Positions 1-8,082 are shown, counted from the first letter of the stretch. The stretch: DNA of 9,113 bases from DASWRT01 sp036403035 (GCA_036403035.1 DASWRT010000382.1:1-9113); one strand, 5' to 3'. Program-made: numbers and translations. Notes: generated from the sequence alone by a model not told the origin.

Positions 1-194
1 AGCGCCCGGATCCAGGCCCGCACCGCGTCGAAGCGCTGCGACAACGCCGCCGCGTCGGGCCGGCGCAGACGCAGGGCCAGCGGGAACAGCGGCGCGCCGG
101 TCAGGGCCGCCGACAGAATCCGGCCGCCCGCCCACAGCCGGTCGACCTGCGCCTTGATCTCGGCAGGATCGGTCCACCCCGCCGGCCCGCTCAT
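1..194 (-). CDS. jetD: JetD, Wadjet nuclease subunit (N-terminal fragment, cut by window edge)
   Basis: This is the first 64 codons of JetD, the nuclease of the Wadjet anti-plasmid system. In the family, JetD has an N-terminal DUF3322 region and a C-terminal toprim-like DUF2220 domain. It is recruited by the JetABC motor to cut small circular DNA. Visible here is the typical start: MSGPAGWTDPAEIKAQV, then a 'DRLWAGGRILSA' helix, 'GAPLFPLALRLRRP' and 'SQRFDAVRAWI', as expected of DUF3322. The catalytic toprim residues lie outside the window, so activity cannot be judged. The ATG at 194 overlaps the jetC stop in an ATGA, which implies translational coupling; no good Shine-Dalgarno is visible. 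Being fourth after jetA, jetB and jetC strongly supports the call. The truncation is only the edge of the window. Confidence 0.9.
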   Translation of the reverse strand, partial: MSGPAGWTDPAEIKAQVDRLWAGGRILSAALTGAPLFPLALRLRRPDAAALSQRFDAVRAWIRA

Positions 195-3100
195 GCGCCG
201 GGCGCCGCCGTGCCGGCTCGATCCTTTGCAGCGCGGACCATGTCAGCCCGGCCCTTCTCGGTCCGGTATTCCTCGATCGTCAGGTTGCGCAGCATCGACT
301 GCCGGCCCTCGACATTGTGGACGAAGCCGACACCGGCGACGAAGGGCTCGATGATGTGGATCTTCTGCAGCGGCGTCACGATCAGAAGCTGAAGGTTCAG
401 TCGCCGGAACAGCTCCAGCCCATAGCGCGCGGACTCGTCGGACCCGCGGCCGAACGCCTCGTCGATCACCACGAAGCGGAAGGACCGGGAGCGCGGCGCG
501 CCCCATTCCAGCCCGAACTGGTAGGCAAGGCTGGCGGCGAGCACGGTGTAGGCCAGCTTCTCTTTCTGGCCGCCGGACTTGCCGCCGGAATCGGAATAAT
601 GCTCGTGCTCGCGCCCGTCCTCGCGCCAGCGCTCCGACGCCGAGAAGGTGAACCAGGTCCGCACGTCGGTGACCTTGCGGGTCCAGCGGCGATCCAGTTC
701 CGCCGTGCCCTCGCGACCGCGGAACCGCTCGATCACGCGGCGCACCTGAAGGAACTTGGCCTCCGAATACTGCTCGTCCTCGGACCCGGTCAGGGCGCCT
801 TCGGTGCAGGCGCGCAGATCCTGCTGGAATTCGCGGATCTCCGGATCGGTGGTCGGTTCCAGCTCCAGCACGATGTAGCGGCCGGGATTGTAGTCGATGT
901 CGTGCAGCGACCGGTTGATGCTCGCGATCCGCTCGCGCATGGTCTGGCGCTCGCGGTTGAGCTGGGACTGGAAGTTGGCGACCTCGCGGATCGTGTTCTC
1001 GTTCAGCAGCTCCTTGAAGCGGGCCTCGAACCCCGGCAGGTCGTCGGACTCCAGCCCGGTCAGCATGACGCGGAACTCTTCCGCCGCGTCGATGCCGGCA
1101 TCGACCTCCCGCGTCTCCAGCGGCCAGAGGTCGAGATAGGCACGCATGGCGCCGATGATCCGGTCGCGCAGCCGGTCGATCCGCTTGGTCTCCGCGTCGA
1201 TCCGGGCCTGCAGCCAGTCGCGCAGGTCCTTCTCGCGGGTGTCGCAGGATTCCACGGTCAGCATCCCGGCTCCGCCCGGCGCCTCGGCGCCCAGCGCTTC
1301 CAGCGCCTCGGCCCGCAGGGCTTCCAGCCGAGGGAAGTAGCGCGCCGCGGCATCTTCCGGCATCGCGGCCAGCAGCGACAGGCATTCGGCGAGCTGCGCC
1401 CGAGCCCGTTCCTGCCGCTCTTCCAATTGCCCCTTCTCGCGGTTCTTCCGGTGCACCTCCGCCTCGGCCGCCGCCAACGCCGTTTCCACGGCCGCCAACT
1501 GGGCTTCCAGGATGCGCAGGATGTCGGAGCCGTCCTGCAACTGCCGCCGCTCGGCGTCGAGCCGATCGATGTCCAGCGCCGGCGTCCGCCAGTCGAGGTC
1601 GCGGAAGCCGTCGAACATCGCCAGCTTCTGCACCGTGCCCAGCCGCTCCTGGAGCGCCTTCAGCTCGGCGTTCAACGCCGCGATGCGCCCGCCGGACTGT
1701 TGCAGTCGCGTCTGGAGATCCTGCGCCTGCTTGTCCAGGGCGGCAATCTTGGCATCGTTGGACCAGCCGAGGATGAAGCGTCCGGGGTCGTCGATCGCGT
1801 GCCGGTCGTCCTTCTCGTGCCGCTCGCCGCCGCCCTTGATCTGGCCGGCGCGGGTGATCGCCCGCCGTTCCCGCCGGAACTGGTCGAGCGTGTCGCAGCA
1901 GGCGTAATCGAAGCGGTCGGCCAATTCGGCGTCGAGCCAGCCATAGACCGCCGCATCCGGCTTGACCGCCAGCTTGCGTACCAGCGAGGCCGGATGCAGA
2001 GCGCCGGGATCAACCCGTTTCTGTCCGCGCACCCGATAATAGACCAGCCGCCCACCGAGATGGGTGCGGTCCACCCATTCGCAAACCTGGGCGTACCGGA
2101 CGTCGGGCACCAGCAGCGACAGGCCGAAACTGTGCAGCAGCCGCTCGACAGCACCTTCCCAGGCGCGCTCCTCCGGCCGCACCTGGATCAGCTCTCCGGC
2201 GAACGGCAGGTCGGCCTCGGCGAGGCCGACGGCCCGGCACAGCGCCGCGCGCAGGTCGAGCATGCCCAGCGGGATGTTGGAGCGACGCTTGCGCAGCGAC
2301 GCCAGTTCCGCCGCCAGTCCGTCGTGCCGCTGTTTGAGCTGGCGGAAATCGACCGTCGTGTCGGTCACGGCGTTCTGCGCCGTGGCCCGGGCGGTTTCGA
2401 TTTCCTCCTGACGGGTTTCGACGGCGCGCCGGTTGTCCAGGAAGGTTCCCTCGTCGGCGGCATCCGGCAGCCCGGCGGCCCGCGCCAGCTCCGCGTACCG
2501 GTCGGCGCGCTGGCGCCGCTCGTCCTTTTCCCGGCGCCGTTCGGCGATTTCCTTGCGCAGGGCCTCGATGCGGTCGCCGCCGTTCTCGGCGATGGCCCGC
2601 TTGATCCCGTCGCGCTCGGCGCTCCGGCCGCGCCGGGTCTCGTCGAGGGCGGCGATACGCCGCGCGAGTTGCTCCAGATCCGCCTCCAGCCCGTCGAGCC
2701 GCTTGCGCAGCAGCACCGCCTTCAGGCTGGCGAACCAGGGGCGCAGCGCGTCGCGGCAGGCGCGCAGTTCCTCCATCGCCATGGCAATCCCGCGGTGCTG
2801 GTCGCAGTCGGCGACCAGCGGCCGCAGCCGCCCGATCTGCACCTTGGCCTTCAGCACCGCCTCATGGGCGCGGGTCAGGTCGTCGAAATGACCGACCAGG
2901 GCGGCGATGCGCGGTTCGACCGGGAACGCCTCCAGCATATGCTCGCGCACGAAATCGGTGAGGTTGCCGACCGACTTCATCGAGACCGTCTGGTTGAAAA
3001 GGTCGAGCGCCTGATCGTTGTCGATGCCGAAGCGGCGGCGGAACGCGGCGCCGTAGGCCGGGAAGGCGTCGTGCACCTCGACATGCGGCAGCCGGCGCAG

Positions 3101-3649
3101 CCGCTTCTTCAGGTCGTTGATGTCGCTGCCGAACCTGCCGAAATGCTCGGCGATCGACAGCGGCGCGTCGGCCAGCACGTAGAAGCGCGCCGGCTGGCCC
3201 TGGGCGTCGCGGATCCAGAACACCTGCGCCAGCGTCACGTGCTGGCCGTAGCCTTCGTTGTGGAAGCGGCCGAGGATCACGGAATAGCTGGAAGGGTCGC
3301 GCAGCGCCACCGGCTTGGCCGAAAAGCCGGCCTCGCCGCGTTCCGACTTGTAGTGGCCGAGCACGTAGGAGCGCAGGCTGCGTTCGCGCGCCTCGGCACC
3401 GGCGGCCTTGTTGTAGGCGAGCTTCTGCGGCGGCACCAGCAGGGTGGTCAGGGCATCGACCAGCGTCGATTTGCCGGATCCGATGTCGCCGGTCAGCAGC
3501 AGGTTGTCGCCGTGCGGGTCCACGCCCCAGACCCGGCGGTCGAAGGTGCCCCAGTTCAGCACCTCGAACCGGTGCAGCCGGAATCCCGAGCGCCCGGCCG
3601 GTGCGGCGGCGTCGAACAGCGACGGGATCGGCATGTCGAGCGCGGTCAC
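191..3649 (-). CDS. jetC: JetC, SMC-like ATPase of the Wadjet system (MksB/MukB-like)
   Basis: JetC is the ATP-driven motor of the Wadjet condensin. It dimerises, binds JetA and JetB, and extrudes DNA loops on plasmids. The protein is 1152 residues from the GTG start. An N-terminal ATPase half-domain opens with 'FRLHRFEVLNWGTFDRRVWG' and a Walker A GDIGSGKST at residues 54-62 (K60). Long charged helical stretches, likely coiled coil, flank a globular hinge-like segment at about 475-590. A conserved-looking block, KGGGERHEKDDRH, lies near 603-615. The second coiled-coil arm follows. The C-terminal half-domain has an ABC signature SGGKSGGQ from about 1021 and Walker B VVIDEAF at about 1060-1066 (D1063, catalytic E1064). 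All ATPase motifs look intact. The GTG at 3649 overlaps the jetB stop (GTGA) and has GGGGAAG just upstream. The ATG five codons later has no such site. The gene ends in an ATGA overlap with jetD. Confidence 0.95.
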   Translation of the reverse strand: MTALDMPIPSLFDAAAPAGRSGFRLHRFEVLNWGTFDRRVWGVDPHGDNLLLTGDIGSGKSTLVDALTTLLVPPQKLAYNKAAGAEARERSLRSYVLGHYKSERGEAGFSAKPVALRDPSSYSVILGRFHNEGYGQHVTLAQVFWIRDAQGQPARFYVLADAPLSIAEHFGRFGSDINDLKKRLRRLPHVEVHDAFPAYGAAFRRRFGIDNDQALDLFNQTVSMKSVGNLTDFVREHMLEAFPVEPRIAALVGHFDDLTRAHEAVLKAKVQIGRLRPLVADCDQHRGIAMAMEELRACRDALRPWFASLKAVLLRKRLDGLEADLEQLARRIAALDETRRGRSAERDGIKRAIAENGGDRIEALRKEIAERRREKDERRQRADRYAELARAAGLPDAADEGTFLDNRRAVETRQEEIETARATAQNAVTDTTVDFRQLKQRHDGLAAELASLRKRRSNIPLGMLDLRAALCRAVGLAEADLPFAGELIQVRPEERAWEGAVERLLHSFGLSLLVPDVRYAQVCEWVDRTHLGGRLVYYRVRGQKRVDPGALHPASLVRKLAVKPDAAVYGWLDAELADRFDYACCDTLDQFRRERRAITRAGQIKGGGERHEKDDRHAIDDPGRFILGWSNDAKIAALDKQAQDLQTRLQQSGGRIAALNAELKALQERLGTVQKLAMFDGFRDLDWRTPALDIDRLDAERRQLQDGSDILRILEAQLAAVETALAAAEAEVHRKNREKGQLEERQERARAQLAECLSLLAAMPEDAAARYFPRLEALRAEALEALGAEAPGGAGMLTVESCDTREKDLRDWLQARIDAETKRIDRLRDRIIGAMRAYLDLWPLETREVDAGIDAAEEFRVMLTGLESDDLPGFEARFKELLNENTIREVANFQSQLNRERQTMRERIASINRSLHDIDYNPGRYIVLELEPTTDPEIREFQQDLRACTEGALTGSEDEQYSEAKFLQVRRVIERFRGREGTAELDRRWTRKVTDVRTWFTFSASERWREDGREHEHYSDSGGKSGGQKEKLAYTVLAASLAYQFGLEWGAPRSRSFRFVVIDEAFGRGSDESARYGLELFRRLNLQLLIVTPLQKIHIIEPFVAGVGFVHNVEGRQSMLRNLTIEEYRTEKGRADMVRAAKDRAGTAAPGA

Positions 3650-4245
3650 GGTGCTTCCCCGGCGGCATGGGCGCGGTAGTCCTGGAGTCTCTGGTCGAAG
3701 CCCGCGAGCCATTGCGCATCGACGAAGGATTTCAGGATCCGGCGCACCTCGAACCCGTCGCCGGGATCGCGCAGCCGGCGCAGGAAGCCCATTTCGACGA
3801 TGCGGTTGATGTGCTCGTCGATGCGGTCGGCCAGCTTCGCCTCGTTCGCGGTGTCGCGCAGGAACAGGCGCAGCATGTCGGCGATGGCGTCGCGGCTCAG
3901 GATCAGCCGCGCCTCGCCGCTGGTCGCGTCGAACTCGGCCAGCTTCTTGCGCAGCAGCGCCAGCAGCAGGCTGACCGGGAAGCTGAGCTGGCGGCGCGCC
4001 ACCAGCCGGGGCAACTCCGGCTCGCCCTCGGCGGCCGGGCGCTGGCGCAGATAGGCGTGTCCCTCCGTCTCGTCCAGGATCAGTTCCAGCCCGAACGGCT
4101 GGACGTGATCGCGCACCCGTGCCTGGAGCGCCAGCAGCGCCTGCCACAGCGCGGGATCGGCATCGCGGTAGGCGACGCCCTTCATCAGCGCGATCAGCAC
4201 CAGGGACAGGGCGTTGGCGCCGTCGGCCGCGGCGGGTCCGGTCAT
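3646..4245 (-). CDS. jetB: JetB, KITE-like subunit of the Wadjet complex (DUF4194, MksE-like)
   Basis: JetB is the small winged-helix (KITE) subunit. It binds the JetA kleisin and helps hold DNA in the JetABC ring. The protein has 199 residues, a usual length for the family. Recognisable parts are an N-terminal 'MKGVAYRDADPALWQALLAL' block (about 21-40), 'GLELILDETEGHAYLRQ' (about 52-68), and 'RRQLSFPVSLLLALLRKKL' (about 84-102). The DUF4194 hallmark 'ANEAKLADRIDEHINRIVEM' (about 133-152) follows, then 'GFEVRRILKSFVDAQWL' (about 164-180). The ATG at 4245 overlaps the jetA stop as ATGA. A CGGGAG motif at 4255-4260 sits nine bases upstream, which supports this start. The reading frame stays open far upstream inside jetA, but that part is out of frame with jetA and has low-complexity Arg/Ala/Gly composition, so it is not coding. 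Confidence 0.93.
   Translation of the reverse strand: MTGPAAADGANALSLVLIALMKGVAYRDADPALWQALLALQARVRDHVQPFGLELILDETEGHAYLRQRPAAEGEPELPRLVARRQLSFPVSLLLALLRKKLAEFDATSGEARLILSRDAIADMLRLFLRDTANEAKLADRIDEHINRIVEMGFLRRLRDPGDGFEVRRILKSFVDAQWLAGFDQRLQDYRAHAAGEAP
3654..3660 (-). promoter_or_regulatory. Ribosome binding site deciding the GTG start of jetC
   Basis: The minus strand reads GGGGAAG, then four bases, then GTG. This purine-rich site at normal distance favours the GTG at 3649 over the in-frame ATG at 3634, which has no purine-rich stretch before it. The site lies inside the last codons of jetB, so jetC translation is probably coupled to jetB. Confidence 0.6.
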
Positions 4246-5708
4246 GGCGCGGCACTCCCGGCGGGCCGGCCGGCCCGGCTGAAGATCACCAGCGGCAGGG
4301 TCGCGCGGCGCCGGCTGCCGGCCGGATCGGTCCACGACAGCGTCTGGGTCCGGCCGTCGTCGATCAGCGCGGCGCCGTCCTCGGCCGCGAGGCTGAGATA
4401 GGCGACCAGTTCCGCGAGCCCCCGTTCCAGCGGATGCGCCGCGACCAGATCCGCCAGCGAGACCTGATCGCGGGTCTGCAAAGCACGGCGGACCTGTGCC
4501 GCGAGCCGCGCCCGGTCCACCGTGACCTGCCCGAACAGGGCGTCGGCCGGCACGTCGGCGTCGCCGGCCGCCGGATCCCGGTCGGCGATGTGCGGCTTCT
4601 GCGGCGGGGCGAACAGGGTGCGCTCCATCGGCAGACGGATCTCCGGCGCGGGATCGTCGAGTTCCATGAACGGCCCGGCCGGCGGCGTGTCGCGCACCTC
4701 CAGCGCCTGCTGCTCGATGCCGTGCAGGATCTGCATGATCCGCCGGTTCTCCAACCATGCCTGATCGTCGAGATAGCGGCGCAACTGCTCGGACAGCCGG
4801 GCGACCGTGCGCTGCGTGACTTCGCCGGCCTCCAGCCAGTCGAAATGGATGCGCAGCAGCCGCGGGTCCGGCGCCAGTCCCTTGACCGGATCCAGGGCGA
4901 ACACGGCGTCGAACAGCGCCGACAGCTCCTCCTGCCGGGACGGCGACATCAGGAAGTCCCAGAAGGCGCGGAAGCTGCGGCCCTGGTCGGAGTCCGCGAT
5001 GGCGTCGCGCTCGCCGAAGATCTCGGCCAGCAGCGCGCCCTTGGCGCCGTTCCAGGTCGCGATGCGCTCGCGCACGGCGCGGTCGAGGTCGCGGAAATTC
5101 TGTTCGACCTCGCGGAAATCGCCGAGCAGGCTGCGCGCCGTGCCGGCCATCTGCTGGAACCGGTCCCTGACCGCGGTCGCGTCCATCAGCTCCAGATGGC
5201 CGTCGCGGATCCGCCGGATCTCCGCCTCGATCGCGGCCTTGCGCTTCTCCAGCTCGGCGATGCGCGTCAGCGGGTCGGTCTCGGTGCCCTCGGTCATCTC
5301 GCGCAGCAGCGCGAACACGGTCATCAGGCGCGATTCCGTGCCGACGAACTGCCGGCGCTGGAGCCCGGCCAGCCAATCGATCGCCCGCTCGGTCGCCGGC
5401 GTGATGTCGTAATGCGGCTCGTCGCTGCCGGCGGGATAGTATTTGCGCAGCCAGCCGCTGCCGTCGGACGCCCAGTCGTCGAGATAATGCAGGGCGGGCC
5501 GCGGGAAGGCGTCGTCGCCGATCTGGCGGCGCAGCGCGTAGAGATAATCCTCCAGGCGCGACGCCAGCTCCTGCTGCGCCAGGGTCCGCAGGTTCGGCGC
5601 GATGAAGCAGCGGTGCAGGAAGCTGACGATCATCGGCGCGTTGGCCGCCGTCAGCAGGCGCCAGCCCGGATGTTCGCGCCGCAGGTTGGTCAGGGTCCGA
5701 TACTCCAT
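4242..5708 (-). CDS. jetA: JetA, kleisin-like subunit of the Wadjet complex (DUF3375, MksF/MukF-like)
   Basis: JetA is the kleisin of the Wadjet SMC complex. It bridges the JetC heads and carries JetB. The protein is 488 residues, normal for DUF3375. The start MEYRTLTNLRREHPGWRLL followed by 'APMIVSFLHRCFIAPN' is the expected N-terminal winged-helix region. 'RKYYPAGSDEPHYDITPATE' (about 88-107) and 'RRQFVGTESRLMTVFALLRE' (about 118-137) are typical family blocks. A charged coiled-coil-like stretch spans about 142-215, and 'FRAFWDFLMSPSRQEELSAL' (about 246-264) follows. The C-terminal part is a Pro-rich linker and then a compact domain ending near 'LPLVIFSRAG'. It is the first gene of the jet operon, 67 bp after the oxygenase gene. 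No strong Shine-Dalgarno lies at normal distance (GGAG is about 13 bases away), so the message may have a very short leader. DUF3375, DUF4194 and DUF3322 together place the system in type I Wadjet. Confidence 0.94.
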   Translation of the reverse strand: MEYRTLTNLRREHPGWRLLTAANAPMIVSFLHRCFIAPNLRTLAQQELASRLEDYLYALRRQIGDDAFPRPALHYLDDWASDGSGWLRKYYPAGSDEPHYDITPATERAIDWLAGLQRRQFVGTESRLMTVFALLREMTEGTETDPLTRIAELEKRKAAIEAEIRRIRDGHLELMDATAVRDRFQQMAGTARSLLGDFREVEQNFRDLDRAVRERIATWNGAKGALLAEIFGERDAIADSDQGRSFRAFWDFLMSPSRQEELSALFDAVFALDPVKGLAPDPRLLRIHFDWLEAGEVTQRTVARLSEQLRRYLDDQAWLENRRIMQILHGIEQQALEVRDTPPAGPFMELDDPAPEIRLPMERTLFAPPQKPHIADRDPAAGDADVPADALFGQVTVDRARLAAQVRRALQTRDQVSLADLVAAHPLERGLAELVAYLSLAAEDGAALIDDGRTQTLSWTDPAGSRRRATLPLVIFSRAGRPAGSAAP

Positions 5709-5716
5709 GTCGTCGG

Positions 5717-5746
5717 TCTATCTCCCGGCGCCGCGACGGATGTCAA
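5717..5746 (-). promoter_or_regulatory. Possible sigma-70-type promoter of the jet operon
   Basis: In the 67-bp gap before jetA the minus strand has a perfect TTGACA (5741-5746) and, 18 bases on, GATAGA (5717-5722), which keeps the central ATA of a -10 box. Transcription would start around 5710, almost at the jetA ATG, giving a leaderless or near-leaderless message. The -10 match is weak, so readthrough from the oxygenase gene remains an alternative. Confidence 0.4.
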
Positions 5747-5775
5747 GCCCGGCGATCGAGGGTCTGCCCGTGCGG

Positions 5776-8073
5776 TCAGGCGCCCGCCGTCCCATCGAGC
5801 CGCGCCGTCGCGTCGAGATCCTTCCTGCGCTGCTGCACCCGCCTGTCGTAGCTGGCGCGGTTCTTGGTGCACACGAGGCTGTAGGGACGGCCGCCACGGT
5901 CGGTCGTGAGGTCCAGGTCGCTCCCGCTCTGCCGGACCGTCAGTTCGACATGCCGGCGGTTGGCCTCGGCAGCCTTGAGTGTCCAGACTTTACGGTCGGG
6001 ATCGGCCAGGAAGCGGCCGAGGTCGCTGCAGTGAGGACATTGGCAGGTGAGCACGCCGGCCCGCGTCCAGTCGCCGGGCGGCTCCAGGGGTTCGGCGATG
6101 CGCGCACGCAAATGCTCCAGGCACGCGGCGCGCAGGCGCCGCACCGCCGGCACGTCCCGGCTCGCGTCCTGCCCGGTCAGTCGCACGAGCGCGGGGACGA
6201 GAACGGCATCGAGCCCGTAGGTCCTGGGCCACGCCAGGATGTGGTCGGCCGCGGCGTCGGCCAGAGCCGTATCGATGCGCCCCAGGGCGGACAGGAGATC
6301 GACGATCAGGCCGGGGTCTGTCGAAGAAGGTCTTCCGAACTCGGGCGGCGGCACCCGTGCCGGGTCGCCGGGCAGGGCCGCGACCAGGGTCCTGGCGGCG
6401 GGAACGAGATCGGTCCGGCCGCCCGTGGTCCGCGCGCCAACCGCGGCGCGGGCCAGGAGATCGGCGCAGGCGTCGAGGGCCACCGCGGCATTGCCGGCGA
6501 CGATGCCCGCGATCAGAGCGGCGGCGCGCACCGATGGCAGGAGGTCCACGGCCCGCAGCACGGCCTCGTTGTCGCCCTTGCCGTAGACGCCGGCAGCCGC
6601 GATATCGGCCAGGAAGGCATCGATGCGCGCCGTATCCTTCAAGCGGCTCAGCAGCGTCAGCATGTGGCCGGCGTCGCTCTGCGGCTCGTGCCGCCGGCGG
6701 GGCCAGCCTTGCGTCGGCCAGGATCGCAGCATGTGCCCGGAGAGTTCGTGCGCCTCGCGCCACAACGGCGACGCCGGACCGTCGCCGCTGCCGGTCCAGC
6801 GGTCGGTCAGCTCCTCCAGGTAGGGCAAGGTGACCGACAGGCCGGCCTGGCTGAGGACGGCGAGCCGGCGGTCGCGCGGCCACAGCACCAGGGCCGCCCG
6901 GCGGTAGGTGCGCTCGAACGACGCGCCCTCGTTGCCGGTCGCCTCGTGGAAGTACTGCTCGTCGGGTTCGAGATCGTCGAGGGCATCGGGCGGACAGAGT
7001 TCCGCCTCATCGAAGGGGAAGTCCCCCAGCTCCGACCGGCTGCCGTCGGGCCGCCGCCAGCCGGACAGGGTCGCCCGCCGCTCGAAGACTTCGATGATCT
7101 CGAAGTCGGCGTCATCCTCGTCCGACCGCCGCCGGCGCGATCCATAATAATCGGTATGTTCGGCGGCGCCGGTCTCCTCGATCGAGACCAGCGCCAGATG
7201 AACGTCGCAGTCGGCCTGCTGCGCCGCGGCGACGAGCACGGCGGACGCGGCGGCATCCGCCCCCTTCAACGCCGCGAACGAGAGTTCGGCCTGGGTGTAG
7301 GCGTGCTCCAGGGGATAGATCAGCTTTTCCGGCCGGTCTTCGTCGGGGCGATCCCTGCCAGCGGCCCAGTCCCGCAGCAGCGCGGCGACGCGGGCCTGCT
7401 CGGCCTCGTAGTTCGGCGGCTCGGGCGGACGGCCCCGGCCTTGGCGTTTCAGGTTATAGATGAGCGTCAGGCGGCAGCCCGCGGTGACCGGGAGCACCTC
7501 ATGCACGCAGTCGGCGTAGAAAGCCGCGAAGGCCACATCGGACGGCTCCGGACAGCGCAGGTCGAGCCGGACTTCGCGGTCCTTGTGCCGGACGACGAGG
7601 TCGCCGCCGGTGCAGAACGAGGGCAGCGCGATGACCAGGGTGGCGAACATTCCGGGCGCCTTCTCGGTATCGCGATGGCTGACGAAGAAGCTGCCCTCAT
7701 CGTACACCAGAAGCTTGTAGAGTTCGGCATTCACCGGGTCGCTTACCCCGAGGCCGGCCGCGGCCCGGGCTACGATGGCTTCCAGGGTCTGCGCCCAGCT
7801 TCGGCCCTGGATGCGGATCCGCTCGGCGCCGATCTGCCAGGTCCGCCGGACCTCGGGATCGACCACGGTGGCTTCGCCGCGACCGTACGGCGCGCGCTCG
7901 GCGACGGCGATCAGCTGCTCCGCCTGGACCGGCAGCAGCGGCAGGGCGATCGGACCGACACCCTCCACCTCCAGGCGCGGCGTGAAGATCTCGATCGTGC
8001 CGGTGGCATGGAAATCACCGGGCCGCTGGACCGTGCTCAGCAGCCGGGCAAGATCGCTGGTGATGGCTGCCAT
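5776..8073 (-). CDS. Large Fe(II)/2-oxoglutarate-dependent oxygenase-like protein (prolyl 4-hydroxylase-type domain)
   Basis: This predicted cytoplasmic protein of 765 residues has an N-terminal 2OG-Fe(II) dioxygenase fold of the prolyl 4-hydroxylase type. The core reads 'LLVYDEGSFFVSHRDTEKAP' (121-140), with iron ligands H133 and D135. It continues 'GMFATLVIALPSFCTGGDLV' (141-160) and 'FYADCVHEVLPVTAGCRLTL', with the third ligand H191 and R201 as the likely 2-oxoglutarate carboxylate anchor. A second conserved-looking block, 'NEGASFERTYRRAALVLWPR', lies at about 376-397. A helical region follows, and the C-terminus carries a CQCPHC cluster (C677, C679, C682). I recall similar long proteins in bacteria and fungi, all of unknown substrate. 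The ATG at 8073 is chosen because AAGGA lies nine bases upstream; the frame also extends to a TTG at 8103, which is less likely. No signal peptide or membrane segment is seen. A hydroxylase of protein or nucleic acid is possible, but the substrate cannot be inferred. Confidence 0.85.
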   Translation of the reverse strand: MAAITSDLARLLSTVQRPGDFHATGTIEIFTPRLEVEGVGPIALPLLPVQAEQLIAVAERAPYGRGEATVVDPEVRRTWQIGAERIRIQGRSWAQTLEAIVARAAAGLGVSDPVNAELYKLLVYDEGSFFVSHRDTEKAPGMFATLVIALPSFCTGGDLVVRHKDREVRLDLRCPEPSDVAFAAFYADCVHEVLPVTAGCRLTLIYNLKRQGRGRPPEPPNYEAEQARVAALLRDWAAGRDRPDEDRPEKLIYPLEHAYTQAELSFAALKGADAAASAVLVAAAQQADCDVHLALVSIEETGAAEHTDYYGSRRRRSDEDDADFEIIEVFERRATLSGWRRPDGSRSELGDFPFDEAELCPPDALDDLEPDEQYFHEATGNEGASFERTYRRAALVLWPRDRRLAVLSQAGLSVTLPYLEELTDRWTGSGDGPASPLWREAHELSGHMLRSWPTQGWPRRRHEPQSDAGHMLTLLSRLKDTARIDAFLADIAAAGVYGKGDNEAVLRAVDLLPSVRAAALIAGIVAGNAAVALDACADLLARAAVGARTTGGRTDLVPAARTLVAALPGDPARVPPPEFGRPSSTDPGLIVDLLSALGRIDTALADAAADHILAWPRTYGLDAVLVPALVRLTGQDASRDVPAVRRLRAACLEHLRARIAEPLEPPGDWTRAGVLTCQCPHCSDLGRFLADPDRKVWTLKAAEANRRHVELTVRQSGSDLDLTTDRGGRPYSLVCTKNRASYDRRVQQRRKDLDATARLDGTAGA

Positions 8074-8082
8074 GAAGCGCCG

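Noticed and set aside
317..3679. 1120-codon open frame on the plus strand opposite jetC
   Set aside because: It lies antisense to a gene with intact SMC ATPase motifs, and its translation is rich in Gly, Arg, Gln and Leu with no recognisable domain. Such long shadow frames are expected opposite GC-rich genes with strong third-position bias.
3650..4255. Upstream extension of jetC to 1354 codons
   Set aside because: The extra 202 codons overlap jetB out of frame and look non-coding; the GTG at 3649 with GGGGAAG upstream gives a normal JetC.
4246..5376. In-frame upstream extension of jetB to 576 codons
   Set aside because: The extension overlaps jetA in another frame and reads as Arg/Ala/Gly-rich sequence. 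The real JetB family start is the ATG at 4245 with a good ribosome site.
5709..5775. Rho-independent terminator between the oxygenase gene and jetA
   Set aside because: I could find no strong GC hairpin followed by a T run on the minus strand in this gap.
4119..5909. 596-codon plus-strand open frame opposite jetA
   Set aside because: It is antisense to a clear DUF3375 gene, with low-complexity composition and no plausible product.
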